Source of the DNA: Gorsachius magnificus
Lineage: Eukaryota; Chordata; Aves; Pelecaniformes; Ardeidae
Direction of reading: 5' to 3'
Length of the DNA: 64,000 nt
Assembly (NCBI GenBank): GCA_034008185.1
Contig: CM067082.1
Span: 10,896,984 to 10,960,983, forward strand
A program made the translations under genes and the position numbers. This document shows positions 63,660 to 64,000 of the stretch, piece after piece. Positions within the stretch are counted from its first letter, which is position 1. Each line of letters begins with the position of its first letter. The notes below the pieces were generated by a model. The model was not told the origin of the DNA, made no database searches, and saw only the letters and a list, made by a program, of their open reading frames with translations.

Positions 63660-64000
63660 AACAACTGCAAGGAACTTACTGGAGTGCTGCCTGACAGAAT
63701 ATGCAGAAAAAATGAATCCAATGGCTGCAAGCTGTGTGTATGCTCTGCACAGCCGCATTCTTCTGGCAATGGACCCCTTTCCATTTTGTTGTGATTAATG
63801 CCACATTTTCTGCAAGTAAATTTTGTCCGGGCCATTTGCTGACCTTTGCAGCCCTTCTTTGCACTTCCATATGCATTTTTAATCAGATTCCCTTTGGTCT
63901 TACTGAACTTTTCATTTGAAATGCAGAGTTTTGGCTTGACCTGCAAAAATCAACTCTTTTTTGCAAAGTCAAGCCCATTGCTGCAATAACCTTGCTCTGA
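63660..64000. other. Non-coding DNA to window end
   Basis: A minus-strand open frame of 106 codons (63626-63946) begins beyond and runs into the CR1 tail. It contains CRKCG but has no recognisable domain, so I do not call a gene. Confidence 0.5.

Noticed and set aside
1..64000. CRISPR arrays, bacterial operons, insertion sequences or an intact endogenous retrovirus
   Set aside because: No regularly spaced direct repeats, Shine-Dalgarno-led gene strings or transposase frames were found. No paired LTRs, primer-binding site or gag/pol-like frame could be recognised.

Overview
The window reads as nuclear DNA from a bird. The strongest evidence is a scatter of CR1 LINE fragments, several ending in the avian CR1 3' signature (a run ending in CCTTCCAACC followed by repeats of ATTCTATG). 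The fuller copies (23.0, 34.3-35.2 and 59.5-60.0 kb) belong to a 3'-end type common in avian genomes and recalled best from neoavian species; I cannot name the species. There are no bacterial-style operons, no CRISPR array, and no rRNA or complete tRNA gene. Open reading frames are short, overlap on both strands, and match no protein family I know. The longest one (about 205 codons at 34.5-35.1 kb, minus strand) is only the antisense of a CR1 copy.

Layout. 0-5.8 kb: non-coding DNA with three CR1 3' ends (1.0, 3.8, 5.75 kb). 5.8-16 kb: featureless apart from T tracts and a (TA)12 microsatellite at 11.1 kb. 16.1-16.7 kb: very old CR1-like remnants on the minus strand. 16.7-23 kb: sparse, with a G-quadruplex motif at 21.4 kb. 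23.0-23.4 kb: a well-preserved minus-strand CR1. 23.4-34.3 kb: sparse, with short CR1 ends and more G-quadruplex motifs. 34.3-35.2 kb: the longest CR1, including the end of its reverse-transcriptase ORF with an FADD box, broken by two stop codons and a small deletion. 35.2-50 kb: mostly unannotated, with a sharp base-composition change at 42.4 kb, and at 46.5-47.0 kb a chain of possible small exons whose frame stays open across two or three predicted junctions. 50.0-50.24 kb: the densest CpG cluster I noticed. 50.8-64 kb: an old CR1 3' end, two more minus-strand remnants, a good CR1 at 59.5 kb, and at the far end a CR1 tail joined to a tRNA box-A-like sequence.

No gene is demonstrated. The best description is an intergenic or long-intron segment dominated by CR1 decay. 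The candidates for something new are the exon-like chain near 46.5 kb, the CpG cluster beside low-repeat DNA at 49-50.2 kb, and the possible tRNA/CR1 composite at 63.56 kb. All three are inferences from sequence reading, with no alignment or expression data.
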